Of a stretch of 64,000 nt of DNA, positions 51,158 to 60,035 are shown piece by piece. The position numbers and the translations under genes are program-made. How positions within the stretch are numbered: the first letter of the stretch is position 1; every line of letters starts with the position of its first letter. This DNA is from Lacinutrix sp. Bg11-31. Lineage in GTDB: Bacteria; Bacteroidota; Bacteroidia; Flavobacteriales; Flavobacteriaceae. The stretch is from positions 558,001-622,000 of the forward strand of contig NZ_CP025118.1 of NCBI RefSeq assembly GCF_002831665.1, read 5' to 3'. The notes below the pieces were generated by a model. The model saw only the letters and a program-made list of their open reading frames with translations. It had not been told where the DNA came from and searched no databases.

Positions 51158-53359
51158 CTAGTTTTGGTTACCCACAGAATCGTCTGCGTTTTTAATTTTT
51201 ATATCTGTCCCTAAGCGCTGTAAGTAAGCTATTACTGCAACTACTTCACGATTACGCATTTCTATAAAGTCTTCACCATTTTCTTTCGCGTATTTTTTAT
51301 CTGCTTCATACGTTTTAGCAAAGTCTGGATCGTTGTAAAGGTTTTTTTCAATTTGAGTACCTTGATCGTCCATCCATTCTTGAGCTGTTCCAATCTCTTC
51401 TTCTGTATATGGAACACCAAGAGTTACCATAGCTTCCATTTTTGTTTCGGTTAAACTTTTATCGAGTTCATTTTTTATAAACCATTTGTAAGATGGCATA
51501 ATAGAACCTTCAGAGACACTTTGCGGATCGTAAAAATGACTTAAATGCCAGTTATCACTATATTTACCACCTATTCGATGTAAATCTGGACCTGTACGTT
51601 TACTTCCCCAAAGAAATGGGTGATCGTAAACATATTCTCCAGCTTTAGAGTATTCTCCATAACGTTCTACTTCGTGTCTAAATGGTCGTACCATTTGAGA
51701 GTGACAACCAACACAACCTTCTCTTATGTAGATATCTCTACCTTCTAATTCTAAAGGAGTATATGGTTTAACACTAGATATTATTGGTATGTAGTCATCT
51801 ACCATTAGAGATGGTACAATTTGTACTGCTCCACCAATTAATATTGCAATTGTAGCGAAGATTGTAAGTTTTATTGGTCTTCTTTCTAACCAAGTGTGGT
51901 ATCCTTCTTTGTTAGTACGTTTTTTAGTTACTTTTTGTAGTGGTGCAGATTCTGCTAGTTCATCTGTTACTTTACTACCAGAACGCGCTGTCATAATAAC
52001 ATTAAACACACCAATTAAAGCACCAGTAATAAATAAGGTTCCTCCAATAGCACGCATCCAATACATTGGCATAATTTGAGTTACGGTTTCTAAGAAGTTA
52101 CCATAAGTTAATGTACCATCTGGATTAAATTGTTGCCACATAGACCATTGTACAAATCCTGCAACGTATAATGGTAGTGCATATAATATAATACCTAAAG
52201 TACCTATCCAAAAGTGAGCGTTTGCTAATGCTATAGACCAAAGTTTTGTTTTAAATAATCTTGGTACCATCCAATAAATCATACCAAAGGTTAAGAAACC
52301 ATTCCAAGCTAATGCACCAACGTGAACGTGAGCAATAATCCAATCTGTAAAATGCGCAACGGCATTAACGTTTTTTAATGAAAGCATAGGGCCTTCAAAA
52401 GTTGCCATACCATAACCTGTAATGGCTACAACCATAAATTTAAGAACTGGATCTGTACGTACTTTATCCCAAGCACCACGTAAGGTTAGTAAACCATTAA
52501 TCATTCCTCCCCAAGAAGGAGCTAATAACATAATAGAAAATGCAACACCTAAATTCTGTGCCCAATCTGGAAGTGCAGAATATAATAAGTGGTGTGGTCC
52601 TGCCCAAATGTAAATAAAGATTAAAGACCAAAAGTGAACGATAGATAATCTATAAGAGTAAACTGGTCTGTTTGCTGCTTTAGGAACAAAATAATACATT
52701 AACCCTAAAAATGGAGTAGTAAGGAAAAATGCTACTGCATTGTGCCCATACCACCATTGTACTAAAGCATCTTGAACACCTGCGTAAGCCGAATAACTTT
52801 TAAAAGCACTTACTGGTAATTCCATACTGTTTACAATATGAAGGACTGCAACAGTTACAAATGTTGCTAAATAGAACCAGATAGCAACATATAAATGACG
52901 CTGTCTTCTTTTTATCATTGTACCAATTAAGTTAGCACCAAATACAACCCAAATTACTGCAATAGCAATATCGAAAGGCCACTCTAATTCTGCATATTCT
53001 TTAGAGGTCGAGTAACCTAGTGGTAATGTTATAGCTGCACCAACAATAATGGCTTGCCATCCCCAAAAGTTAAGATTACTTAACCAATCTTTCCACATAC
53101 GTGCTTTTAATAAACGTTGTGAAGAGTAGTAAACACCTGCAAAAATGGCGTTACCAACAAAGGCGAAAATTACTGCATTGGTGTGTAATGGACGTAAACG
53201 ACCAAAACTTAACCAAGAGATCCCATCTGTAAGGTTAGGAAATAGAAACATAAAGGCTAATAGTAAGCCAATGCTCATTCCTACAATACCCCAAAGCAGT
53301 GTAGCGATGATAAATTTGCTGACGATTTTATTATCGTAATAAAACTTTTGTAATTCCAT
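51158..53359 (-). CDS. ccoNO: cbb3 cytochrome oxidase CcoN-CcoO fusion
   Basis: The 733-residue protein joins the catalytic subunit CcoN (residues about 1-480) with the mono-haem subunit CcoO (about 500-733). CcoN shows twelve or so helices and the haem/CuB histidine motifs WWYGHNAVAFFLT, AGPHHLLY and AHVHVGALAWNGF. CcoO shows a membrane anchor, CVGCHSQMVRPF for haem c, and YPHP-like VYDHPFLWGSKRTGPDL. It is the high-affinity terminal oxidase for low oxygen. The fusion is normal in Bacteroidetes. It starts 2 bp after ccoS. Confidence 0.96.
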   Translation of the reverse strand: MELQKFYYDNKIVSKFIIATLLWGIVGMSIGLLLAFMFLFPNLTDGISWLSFGRLRPLHTNAVIFAFVGNAIFAGVYYSSQRLLKARMWKDWLSNLNFWGWQAIIVGAAITLPLGYSTSKEYAELEWPFDIAIAVIWVVFGANLIGTMIKRRQRHLYVAIWFYLATFVTVAVLHIVNSMELPVSAFKSYSAYAGVQDALVQWWYGHNAVAFFLTTPFLGLMYYFVPKAANRPVYSYRLSIVHFWSLIFIYIWAGPHHLLYSALPDWAQNLGVAFSIMLLAPSWGGMINGLLTLRGAWDKVRTDPVLKFMVVAITGYGMATFEGPMLSLKNVNAVAHFTDWIIAHVHVGALAWNGFLTFGMIYWMVPRLFKTKLWSIALANAHFWIGTLGIILYALPLYVAGFVQWSMWQQFNPDGTLTYGNFLETVTQIMPMYWMRAIGGTLFITGALIGVFNVIMTARSGSKVTDELAESAPLQKVTKKRTNKEGYHTWLERRPIKLTIFATIAILIGGAVQIVPSLMVDDYIPIISSVKPYTPLELEGRDIYIREGCVGCHSQMVRPFRHEVERYGEYSKAGEYVYDHPFLWGSKRTGPDLHRIGGKYSDNWHLSHFYDPQSVSEGSIMPSYKWFIKNELDKSLTETKMEAMVTLGVPYTEEEIGTAQEWMDDQGTQIEKNLYNDPDFAKTYEADKKYAKENGEDFIEMRNREVVAVIAYLQRLGTDIKIKNADDSVGNQN

Positions 53360-53361
53360 AG

Positions 53362-53577
53362 TTACTTTAGTTGTTCTTTAAATATGATTGGTTTTTTGTT
53401 GTTTTTAATATTTGGTTTCTCGCTTTTATCTTTTACTATTTCATCGTCAAAAAGCATGCGAACAGATGGTGTATAGGTGTCGTCGAACTGTCCACTCTTA
53501 ACAGAAAAAATGAAAGCTGCAAAAAAGACGAGGGCAACGATAACGCTTATTGCTAAAAGCATATAAATAATACTCAT
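53362..53577 (-). CDS. ccoS: cbb3 oxidase assembly protein CcoS
   Basis: The 71-residue protein begins MSIIYMLLAISVIVALVFFAAFIF, then WSVKSGQFDD-like VKSGQFDDTYTPSVRMLFDDE, which is the CcoS signature. CcoS is required to insert haem b and copper into CcoN. It is the first gene of the ccoS-NO-Q-P-G run and lies directly behind an Fnr-like promoter at 53598-53640. Confidence 0.93.
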   Translation of the reverse strand: MSIIYMLLAISVIVALVFFAAFIFSVKSGQFDDTYTPSVRMLFDDEIVKDKSEKPNIKNNKKPIIFKEQLK

Positions 53578-53597
53578 ACCTACCTGAATTATTTTTG

Positions 53598-53640
53598 TAA
53601 AATTACTGTTGTTGGTTCTTTAAAATGATGACATTTGTCA
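53598..53640 (-). promoter_or_regulatory. cco operon promoter: box TGACATTTGTCA and -7 TAATTTTA
   Basis: Box 53629-53640 (perfect TGAC/GTCA arms). The -7 element on the minus strand is at 53605-53598, one mismatch from TAnnTTTG. Centre to -7 first base is 29.5 bp. It lies just upstream of ccoS. Confidence 0.78.
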
Positions 53641-53674
53641 GCTTTTATTAAAAAATGTTAATTTTTTTAACACG

Positions 53675-53917
53675 CTATACTAATATGTAAAGTCCTAAAA
53701 TTGAGATTGATTGTTTAATCTCTGCTATGTTTTTTGCTTGCTGTTGTATGAAATTGGATTTTAACAAGCTCTCAATTGCTTCAGATTTAGAACGTAATTC
53801 ATAATATTCTCTAGTTATATAATTGCGCATTAAAGAACAGTCGTTGCATTCTTGACTTAATGTGACAGCTTCTAATTGTGCTATTTTATACGAAAGATGT
53901 AATGTTTCTTTTATCAT
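53675..53917 (-). CDS. 80-residue protein coupled to ccoI
   Basis: The small protein (MIKETLHLSYKIAQLEAVTL, ECNDCSLMRNYITREYYELRS) is mostly helical, with a CNDC pair at about residues 24-27 and a hydrophobic C-terminal end (SISILGLYILV). Its ATG overlaps the ccoI stop (ATGA). I do not recognise it; a CXXC-like pair next to a copper ATPase could mean metal binding, but that is a guess. Confidence 0.55.
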   Translation of the reverse strand: MIKETLHLSYKIAQLEAVTLSQECNDCSLMRNYITREYYELRSKSEAIESLLKSNFIQQQAKNIAEIKQSISILGLYILV

Positions 53918-56322
53918 GATACATTGGTTTTATTATTCAATTTTTTGCCAATTAAATATGTTGCTAGTGTTGTAAACGCGACAATACTTATTGAACTTAA
54001 AGGCATTAAAATTGCTGCAACGACTGGTTTTAAATTTCCAGTAATAGCAAAGCCTAGTCCTATTAAATTATAGACTAATGAAAATATAAAGGCATACTTT
54101 ATTATGGTAACACTTTTCCGCGAAAGCGATAAAAAAGAAGTAATATCTTTAAATTTTGAAGCGTCTAAAATACCATCGCAAGCAGGAGAGAAGATGTTTA
54201 CGTTTTCGGATATGGAAATACCAACATTACTTTGTGCTAAAGCTCCAGCATCGTTAAGGCCATCACCAATCATTAATACATTTCTACCTTTTTGTTGCTG
54301 CTGTTTTATATAATTTAGTTTGTCTTCTGGTTTTTGATTGAATAGAAGTGTTGTGTTTTTTGGTAATATGTTTTTAAGATGTTCCTTTTCGCCTTCATTA
54401 TCACCAGATAAAATAACAATATTTGCTGTTTTGTTGAGTGTATTAAAAACGTCTTTAACACCAGCTCTGTATTCGTTAAAAAACACATAACAACCTTTAT
54501 ATTCATTGTCTTTACTAATATGAATTGCTGTGCGCTGTTGGGTTTGAGTGTTTTTGATTGCATTGTCTTTTTCGACATAACCAAATGATCCTACCTTAAT
54601 TTGATGCTTATTAATTATTCCTGTAATACCTTGTCCAATATCTTCTTTAAATTCATCTAAAGTTTGAATATTATTTTTATCTAAAATAGCATATAAAGAT
54701 CTGCTTAATGGGTGGTTTGAGGCTCTAAGTGTACTTGTTAATAAGGATTTTTCTTCTTTTGTTAACATAATACCTTCGTAACTAATAGTGTTTTTTGTAC
54801 TTGTAGTAAGTGTTCCTGTTTTATCAAAAACGACAGTGTTTATATGCGCTAATTGTTCTATAACCGAACTGTTTTTTATATAGAGTTTATTACGTCCAAA
54901 AATGCGTAATAAATTCCCTAAAGTAAAAGGAGCTGCCAAGGCGATTGCACAAGGACAGGCAACAATTAATACAGAAGTGAAAACATTTAGTGCAATAGAA
55001 GTGTCAATAAATAACCAAACTATAGTTGCTAGAATTGCTATTAATAAAAGGCTTATGGTAAAGCGTTTACTAATACTATCTGTTAAAGATTGAAAAGTGC
55101 TTTGGTTGTTTTTACTAAATATTTCGTTAGACCAAAGTTGAGTAAGGTAGCTTTGTTCTACAGGTTTTAATACTTCTACCTCAATAGATCCAGCTTGTTG
55201 TCGTCCGCCTGCGAATAATTGTTCTCCAGATATTTTTGTAATTGGTTCTGCTTCACCTGTTACAAAACTATAATCTATTAATGCATTTCCTTTTATTAGG
55301 ATGGCATCTACAGGTAAAAGTTCTGCGTTTCTAATTAATAATCGGTCTCCTTTTTTAAGCTCGTAAACTTGTGCTTGTTCTTCAGGTTTAGAAGCGTTAT
55401 TTTTTAATAAACGTGTAACTGCAATTGGGAAATAGGATTTATAATCGCGCTCAAAAGACAAGAATGCGTATGTTTTTTGTTGAAAGAATTTCCCGAGAAG
55501 TAAGAAAAAAACCAAACCAGTCATGCTATCGAAAAAACCAGAGCCTAAATCGAATACAATTTCGATTGTAGAACGAATAAATAATACCGAAATACCAATT
55601 GCAATTGGCACATCTATATTTAGAATATTAGAGCGTAAGCCTTTGTATGCTGAAACAAAGTAGTCACGACCAGAATAGATAACTACAGGTAATGCAAAAG
55701 CGAATATTAGCCAACGGAAAATAGGTTTAAACTTATCTAACCAAAATTCATTAACCTCAAAATATTCTGGAAATGAAAGAAACATAATGTTACCAAAAGC
55801 AAAACCAGCAACACCTAATTTATAGATGAGACTTCTGTCTATTTTTGGTTTCTTCTTGGTTGCATCATCTAAAGAAATATAAGGTTCGTAGCCTAATTTT
55901 GATAATAAGATAACGAGGTTTTGAAGTGTTAATTCTTCCGAAGAAAAAGTAATTCTAACGGTTTTTTTAGGGAAATCTACTTGAGATGTTTTTACTGCAG
56001 AATTAAGCTTGTTAAGGTTTTCCAAAACCCAAATACAAGAACTACAGTGAATGGTTGGAATTAACAATGAAACGACTTGTGTACCTTGTTCGTTAAATTC
56101 TAGAAGTTTTGTTACAATGGATTCGTTTTCAAGAAAATCAAATTTGCCTTCTTTAAAGAATGGAGTTGTTCCTGGCGTTTGTTCTAAATCATAATAATAC
56201 GAAAGATCGTTATCGTTTAAAATATCGAACACAGTTTTGCAACCGTTACAACAGAAGAATTTATCGTGGTGCGCGATTACAGTTGTTCTGCATTCATCAC
56301 CACAATGGAAACAATTTTCCAT
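53914..56322 (-). CDS. ccoI: CcoI-type copper P1B-ATPase
   Basis: The 802-residue ATPase has an N-terminal Cys-rich zinc-ribbon-like region (CFHCGDEC, CCNGC), a heavy-metal-associated domain with TIHCSSCIW (C93 and C96), eight membrane helices, the transport motif VACPCAIALAAPF, the phosphorylation motif FDKTGTLTTS and MIGDGLNDAGAL. CcoI delivers copper for CcoN maturation. It has its own Fnr-like promoter at 56384-56426 and is followed by the 80-residue gene, ccoS and the oxidase genes on the same strand. Confidence 0.95.
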   Translation of the reverse strand: MENCFHCGDECRTTVIAHHDKFFCCNGCKTVFDILNDNDLSYYYDLEQTPGTTPFFKEGKFDFLENESIVTKLLEFNEQGTQVVSLLIPTIHCSSCIWVLENLNKLNSAVKTSQVDFPKKTVRITFSSEELTLQNLVILLSKLGYEPYISLDDATKKKPKIDRSLIYKLGVAGFAFGNIMFLSFPEYFEVNEFWLDKFKPIFRWLIFAFALPVVIYSGRDYFVSAYKGLRSNILNIDVPIAIGISVLFIRSTIEIVFDLGSGFFDSMTGLVFFLLLGKFFQQKTYAFLSFERDYKSYFPIAVTRLLKNNASKPEEQAQVYELKKGDRLLIRNAELLPVDAILIKGNALIDYSFVTGEAEPITKISGEQLFAGGRQQAGSIEVEVLKPVEQSYLTQLWSNEIFSKNNQSTFQSLTDSISKRFTISLLLIAILATIVWLFIDTSIALNVFTSVLIVACPCAIALAAPFTLGNLLRIFGRNKLYIKNSSVIEQLAHINTVVFDKTGTLTTSTKNTISYEGIMLTKEEKSLLTSTLRASNHPLSRSLYAILDKNNIQTLDEFKEDIGQGITGIINKHQIKVGSFGYVEKDNAIKNTQTQQRTAIHISKDNEYKGCYVFFNEYRAGVKDVFNTLNKTANIVILSGDNEGEKEHLKNILPKNTTLLFNQKPEDKLNYIKQQQQKGRNVLMIGDGLNDAGALAQSNVGISISENVNIFSPACDGILDASKFKDITSFLSLSRKSVTIIKYAFIFSLVYNLIGLGFAITGNLKPVVAAILMPLSSISIVAFTTLATYLIGKKLNNKTNVS

Positions 56323-56383
56323 AATTATTTTATTTGCTCATCCCAATTACTCAAAATAGTAATAGTGATTATTATACCTGAAG

Positions 56384-56426
56384 CAAAGGTCGTAGAATAG
56401 GGTTGTTTAAAATATGACTTTTATCA
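56384..56426 (-). promoter_or_regulatory. ccoI promoter: box TGACTTTTATCA and -7 GACCTTTG
   Basis: Box 56415-56426; -7 on the minus strand at 56391-56384, one mismatch. Centre to -7 first base is 29.5 bp. The same box is 59 bp upstream of a TATCTTTA element (56479-56486) for the divergent fnr gene, a different spacing. Confidence 0.75.
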
Positions 56427-56507
56427 TGTTTTAAAAGGTTTTAAGTTGTTTTTCCTTACGTAAGCCGTTAGATTTTAGTATCTTTATCTTATTAAAATAG
56501 AGATGGA

Positions 56508-57197
56508 ATGCATGATCGTTGTGAGAATTGTATAATACGAGAATTAAATTCACTTAAAGCCTTGAAAAAGGATGAGTTGAAACGAATTTCGGACAGTAAA
56601 GTATCTAAAACCATTAAAAAAGGTGAGGTTATTTTTGCTGAAGGAGAGAAGTTAAACGGTGTTTTTTGTGTGCGTAATGGTGTTTCAAAATTGTCGAAAA
56701 TGAGTGACAATGGAAAGGACCAAATAGTAAAAATTGCATCACGAGGTGAGATTTTAGGACAGCGTTCTGTAATTACAGACGAAAAGACTAATTTAAGTGC
56801 AGTTGCGCTTAACGATATGGAAGTGTGTTATATCCCAAAGCAACACCTTCAAGATAGTTTAAGCAGTAATGTAGAATTTACTAAGGCTGTTTTATTAAAT
56901 ATGGCTAACGATTTAAAATTTGCTGATAACGTTATTGTAAATATGGCACAGAAAACGGTGAAACAACGTGTTGCCGAAACTATAAAATACTTAGAAGATA
57001 ATTTTGGAATAGACTGTGATGGTTATATTGCTGTAACACTTACACGAGAAGATATTGCTAATATTGTAGGTACAGCTAAAGAGGCTTGTATACGAACATT
57101 ATCTTCTTTTAAAAAAGAAAAACTAATTTCTACAGACGGAAAGCGCATAAAAATTGAAGATAAAAAAGCCCTCTATCGTTTAATAGAAGGCTTATAA
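56508..57197 (+). CDS. Crp/Fnr family regulator with Fnr-like cysteines
   Basis: The 229-residue protein has a cyclic-nucleotide-like sensor domain, a long dimer helix (MANDLKFADNVIVNMAQKTV) and a C-terminal winged helix-turn-helix (VTLTREDIANIVGTAKEACIR). Cysteines: C5 and C8 (RCENC), C54 and C107. C107 (MEVCYIP) aligns with E. coli Fnr C122, and C5/C8 with C20/C23, but the position of C29 holds Asn, so C54 may be the fourth ligand. It therefore may sense O2 or redox through an Fe-S cluster. The recognition helix keeps the Glu and Arg that read TGA. It is divergent from ccoI and is the best candidate to bind the boxes of this block. Confidence 0.88.
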   Translation: MHDRCENCIIRELNSLKALKKDELKRISDSKVSKTIKKGEVIFAEGEKLNGVFCVRNGVSKLSKMSDNGKDQIVKIASRGEILGQRSVITDEKTNLSAVALNDMEVCYIPKQHLQDSLSSNVEFTKAVLLNMANDLKFADNVIVNMAQKTVKQRVAETIKYLEDNFGIDCDGYIAVTLTREDIANIVGTAKEACIRTLSSFKKEKLISTDGKRIKIEDKKALYRLIEGL

Positions 57198-57215
57198 AAT
57201 TATAAATAATATTTT

Positions 57216-58043
57216 TTATATTTTTACTGTAAGTACTGGAAGTTTTGAGTGGTTTACAACATCTTCACTTATACTACCAGAGAAAAAATGTGCTAATCCT
57301 TTTCTACCATGTGTAGGGATACCAATAATATCTGCCTTTACTCTTTTTGCATAATTAAAGATTCCTTTTTCTACAGAATAGTCTGAATATATTGCGATAT
57401 CTTCTGGTAGAATAGTACTATCCTCATTAAGGTGCACTAAAAAATTAGTGATGCGTTGCTCTATTTCGTTTGTACTTAAATAAGATTCTGTTGGGAGATT
57501 TACATATAGTAATTTTACTTCTATATCTAATGCTTTAAATAATGCAGTTACTTTATTAAAGACTTTTAAGCTTTCTAATTTATAATCTGAAGCAAATACA
57601 GCTTTAGATGCTGTAAAGTTATGAGCATCTTTAATTACTAAAACTGGCACAGAAGCAGTTCTAACAACTTTTTCGGTATTAGAGCCAACAAAAACTTCAC
57701 TTAAACCACTGCTTCCATGAGAACCCATTACAATAAGATATGCATCGTGTTCTTTTGCTACATCGTCAATTTCGCTAAATACCTTATAATTTTTAACGGT
57801 TTGATGTATAGTAATACCTTCTAAATAGTCTTTATCTAAAAACTCAGCAAAACGTTTTTGAGCAAGTTTTAATAAAAAGAGACCTTCCATAGAGTCTTCT
57901 TCCTTAGTAATTACAGCATCACTAAGACCTAGCATGTGTACAGCAACAATTTCTGCATTTTGTTTTTTTGCTATTTGAGAGGCTGCTTTTAAAGCATTCT
58001 CTGAGTATTCAGAGAAATCTACGGGAACTAGTATTTTTTTCAT
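57216..58043 (-). CDS. Universal stress protein, two tandem Usp domains
   Basis: The 275-residue protein has two UspA domains. The first starts MKKILVPVDFSEYSENALKA and has the ATP-binding loop VMGSHGSSGLSEVFVGSNTEKV; the second, about residues 150-275, has GIPTHGRKGLAHFFSGSISEDV. Both loops keep the G-x2-G-x9-G(S/T) pattern, so both may bind ATP. Its promoter has a perfect Fnr-like palindrome shared with the divergent 66-residue ORF, so it is likely induced by low oxygen. It is convergent with the fnr gene. Confidence 0.92.
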   Translation of the reverse strand: MKKILVPVDFSEYSENALKAASQIAKKQNAEIVAVHMLGLSDAVITKEEDSMEGLFLLKLAQKRFAEFLDKDYLEGITIHQTVKNYKVFSEIDDVAKEHDAYLIVMGSHGSSGLSEVFVGSNTEKVVRTASVPVLVIKDAHNFTASKAVFASDYKLESLKVFNKVTALFKALDIEVKLLYVNLPTESYLSTNEIEQRITNFLVHLNEDSTILPEDIAIYSDYSVEKGIFNYAKRVKADIIGIPTHGRKGLAHFFSGSISEDVVNHSKLPVLTVKI

Positions 58044-58071
58044 TGTTATAAAGTTGAGTATTAATATTATT

Positions 58072-58145
58072 CAAAGGTAAGATTAGAATTATTTTCTTAT
58101 AGTGACAAAAGTCATCCTTTAAGAGCTTTTTTAATTTTACGTTTA
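58072..58145. promoter_or_regulatory. Divergent promoters sharing the box TGACAAAAGTCA
   Basis: Box 58103-58114. Leftward -7 TACCTTTG (58079-58072, exact) serves usp; rightward -7 TACGTTTA (58138-58145, one mismatch) serves the ORF at 58164. Both first bases are exactly 29.5 bp from the box centre, so one palindrome can activate both directions. Confidence 0.8.
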
Positions 58146-58163
58146 CAATCTTAAAAATGATAA

Positions 58164-58364
58164 ATGAAAGCGATTGTTATATCCAAAAACGCAAAAGAAT
58201 ACACATTTATAAAAGATTGTATTGCCAATACTAAGGGTGTTTCGAATCTAGAAGTAGATATTATAAACAATAAATTTATTTTCGATTTTTCTACGCATAA
58301 TATAATAGAAGGTTTACGTGAAAAGTTGATAGCTTTTGGTTTTGTTGTGGAATTTATTTATTAA
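58164..58364 (+). CDS. 66-residue protein with HMA-like pattern, Fnr-box controlled
   Basis: The sequence MKAIVISKNAKEYTFIKDCI, VSNLEVDIINNKFIFDFS and IIEGLREKLIAFGFVVEFIY has the beta-alpha-beta-beta-alpha-beta order of a heavy-metal-associated domain but lacks the CXXC metal loop. Length and order support a real gene, and so does the well-placed promoter shared with usp. No family recognised. Confidence 0.6.
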   Translation: MKAIVISKNAKEYTFIKDCIANTKGVSNLEVDIINNKFIFDFSTHNIIEGLREKLIAFGFVVEFIY

Positions 58365-58431
58365 AATAATGAAATTCTTCATTTCTATTATATAAGTATT
58401 AAATGCTTTATTATCAATCTATTTCATTTTG

Positions 58432-58474
58432 TGATTTATATCATTTATAGAAATTACATTCAGCATTATATTTG
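58432..58474 (+). promoter_or_regulatory. mla operon promoter: box TGATTTATATCA and -7 TATATTTG
   Basis: Box 58432-58443; -7 58467-58474, an exact TAnnTTTG. Centre to -7 first base is 29.5 bp. The predicted start near 58480 leaves a short leader before the TTG start codon at 58496. Confidence 0.82.
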
Positions 58475-58495
58475 GTTTAAATAAAAATTATACTA

Positions 58496-59278
58496 TTGAT
58501 AGCGACTCGTTCCATAAAAGAAAAAACAAAGGTTTTTATTAATGAAATAGGCGATATTACTTATTTCGCTATTCGTTTTTTTAAAGAATTATTGACTAAG
58601 CCTTTTGAATGGAAAGAGCTTGTTAGGCAGTGCTATAATATTGGAAATCGTTCATTATTATTAGTTAGCGTAACAGGATTTATTTTAGGTTTAGTATTTA
58701 CATTACAGTCCAGACCTACATTAATGGAGTTTGGAGCAGAGTCTTGGATGCCTTCTATGGTAAGTATTTCTATTATTAGAGAAATAGGACCAGTAATTAT
58801 TGCACTTATTTGTGCGGGTCGTATTGGTTCAAGTATAGGAGCAGAACTAGGTTCTATGCGTGTTACAGAACAAATTGATGCTATGGAAGTATCTGGCACA
58901 AACCCATTTAAATATCTAGTAGTTACCAGGATTTTAGCAACTACATTAATGTTACCGTTACTAATTATAATAGGAGATGCTATTGCTTTATTTGGCTCTG
59001 CAATTATTGAAAATTTAAAAGGGGAAGTATCTTATCTGTTATATTTTAATAAAGTATTTGATGCACTTCAATTTAGCGATATTATTCCTGCAACAATAAA
59101 ATCATTCTTTTTTGGATTTGCTATTGGTTTAATAGGTTGCTACAAAGGTTATAATTGCTCTAAAGGGACTGTTGGTGTTGGAGAAGCATCTAACACAGCT
59201 GTAGTATACTCATCAATGCTGTTATTTATAATCGATTTTATTGCTGTATTTATTACAGATATATTCTTTGAAATTTAA
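58496..59278 (+). CDS. mlaE: MlaE-family ABC transporter permease
   Basis: The 260-residue membrane protein has about six helices and the MlaE pattern: GNRSLLLVSVTGFILGLVFTLQS (pieces), EIGPVIIALICAGRIGSSIGAELGSM, EQIDAMEVSGTNPFKYLVV and GCYKGYNCSKGTVGVGEA. With MlaF and MlaD it moves phospholipids between the membranes. The start is TTG 58496; no ATG fits. Its stop overlaps the mlaF ATG (TAATG). The operon has an Fnr-like promoter. Confidence 0.9.
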   Translation: MIATRSIKEKTKVFINEIGDITYFAIRFFKELLTKPFEWKELVRQCYNIGNRSLLLVSVTGFILGLVFTLQSRPTLMEFGAESWMPSMVSISIIREIGPVIIALICAGRIGSSIGAELGSMRVTEQIDAMEVSGTNPFKYLVVTRILATTLMLPLLIIIGDAIALFGSAIIENLKGEVSYLLYFNKVFDALQFSDIIPATIKSFFFGFAIGLIGCYKGYNCSKGTVGVGEASNTAVVYSSMLLFIIDFIAVFITDIFFEI

Positions 59279-60030
59279 TGAAGAAAAAACAACACATACA
59301 ACCAGTTTTGGAAATTAAAAACTTAAATAAAAGTTTTGGTAATAATCATGTGCTTAAAGGTTTTAATTTAAAATTATACGAAGGTGAGAATTTGGTAATT
59401 ATGGGAAAATCTGGTTCAGGAAAATCCGTAATGATAAAATGTTTAGTGGGCTTAATGGCCGCAGATAGTGGGAGTATTAAAATTCATGATTATGAAATAG
59501 CATCATTAGGAAGAAAAGAATTAGATGTTTTAAGAACCGAAATAGGCTTTCTATTTCAAGGTAGTGCGTTGTACGATTCTATGACTGTACGTGAGAATCT
59601 TGAGTTTCCTTTACGAAGGCACGTTGATGAATTTAAAAAAGATAAAGATACAGATGTATTAGTAAAAGAAGCACTTGAAAATGTAGGATTAGCTAATGCT
59701 ATAGATTTAATGCCATCAGAATTATCTGGTGGTATGCAACGTCGAGTGGCTTTGGCTAGAGCACTTATTTTAAAGCCTAAAATTATTTTGTATGATGAAC
59801 CAACTACTGGGTTAGATCCAATAACTGCTAAAGAAATAATTCAATTAATGCGAACTATACAAAAACAATATAAAACGTCATCACTCATTATAACTCATGA
59901 TGTTGATTGTGCTCGTGTTATTTCTAATAGGATGATTTTATTGGTTGATGGCACAAATTATGTTGAGGGTACTTTTGATGAATTATCAAAATCTAAAGAT
60001 CCTCAAGTGCAAGCATTTTTTAAAAATTAA
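59278..60030 (+). CDS. mlaF: MlaF-family ABC transporter ATPase
   Basis: The 250-residue protein has Walker A MGKSGSGKSVM (about residues 43-50), the ABC signature ELSGGMQRRVALARAL, Walker B ILYDEPTTGLD and the switch His in ITHDVDCA. It powers the MlaE/MlaD lipid transporter. It starts at the base shared with the mlaE stop and is followed 5 bp later by the MCE protein gene. Confidence 0.94.
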   Translation: MKKKQHIQPVLEIKNLNKSFGNNHVLKGFNLKLYEGENLVIMGKSGSGKSVMIKCLVGLMAADSGSIKIHDYEIASLGRKELDVLRTEIGFLFQGSALYDSMTVRENLEFPLRRHVDEFKKDKDTDVLVKEALENVGLANAIDLMPSELSGGMQRRVALARALILKPKIILYDEPTTGLDPITAKEIIQLMRTIQKQYKTSSLIITHDVDCARVISNRMILLVDGTNYVEGTFDELSKSKDPQVQAFFKN

Positions 60031-60035
60031 AGATT

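Noticed and set aside
56415..56486. Class II autoregulation of the Crp/Fnr gene by the ccoI box
   Set aside because: The fnr -7 element is 58.5 bp from the box centre rather than 29.5. A class I arrangement at about -71.5 is possible but not supported by any other example here.
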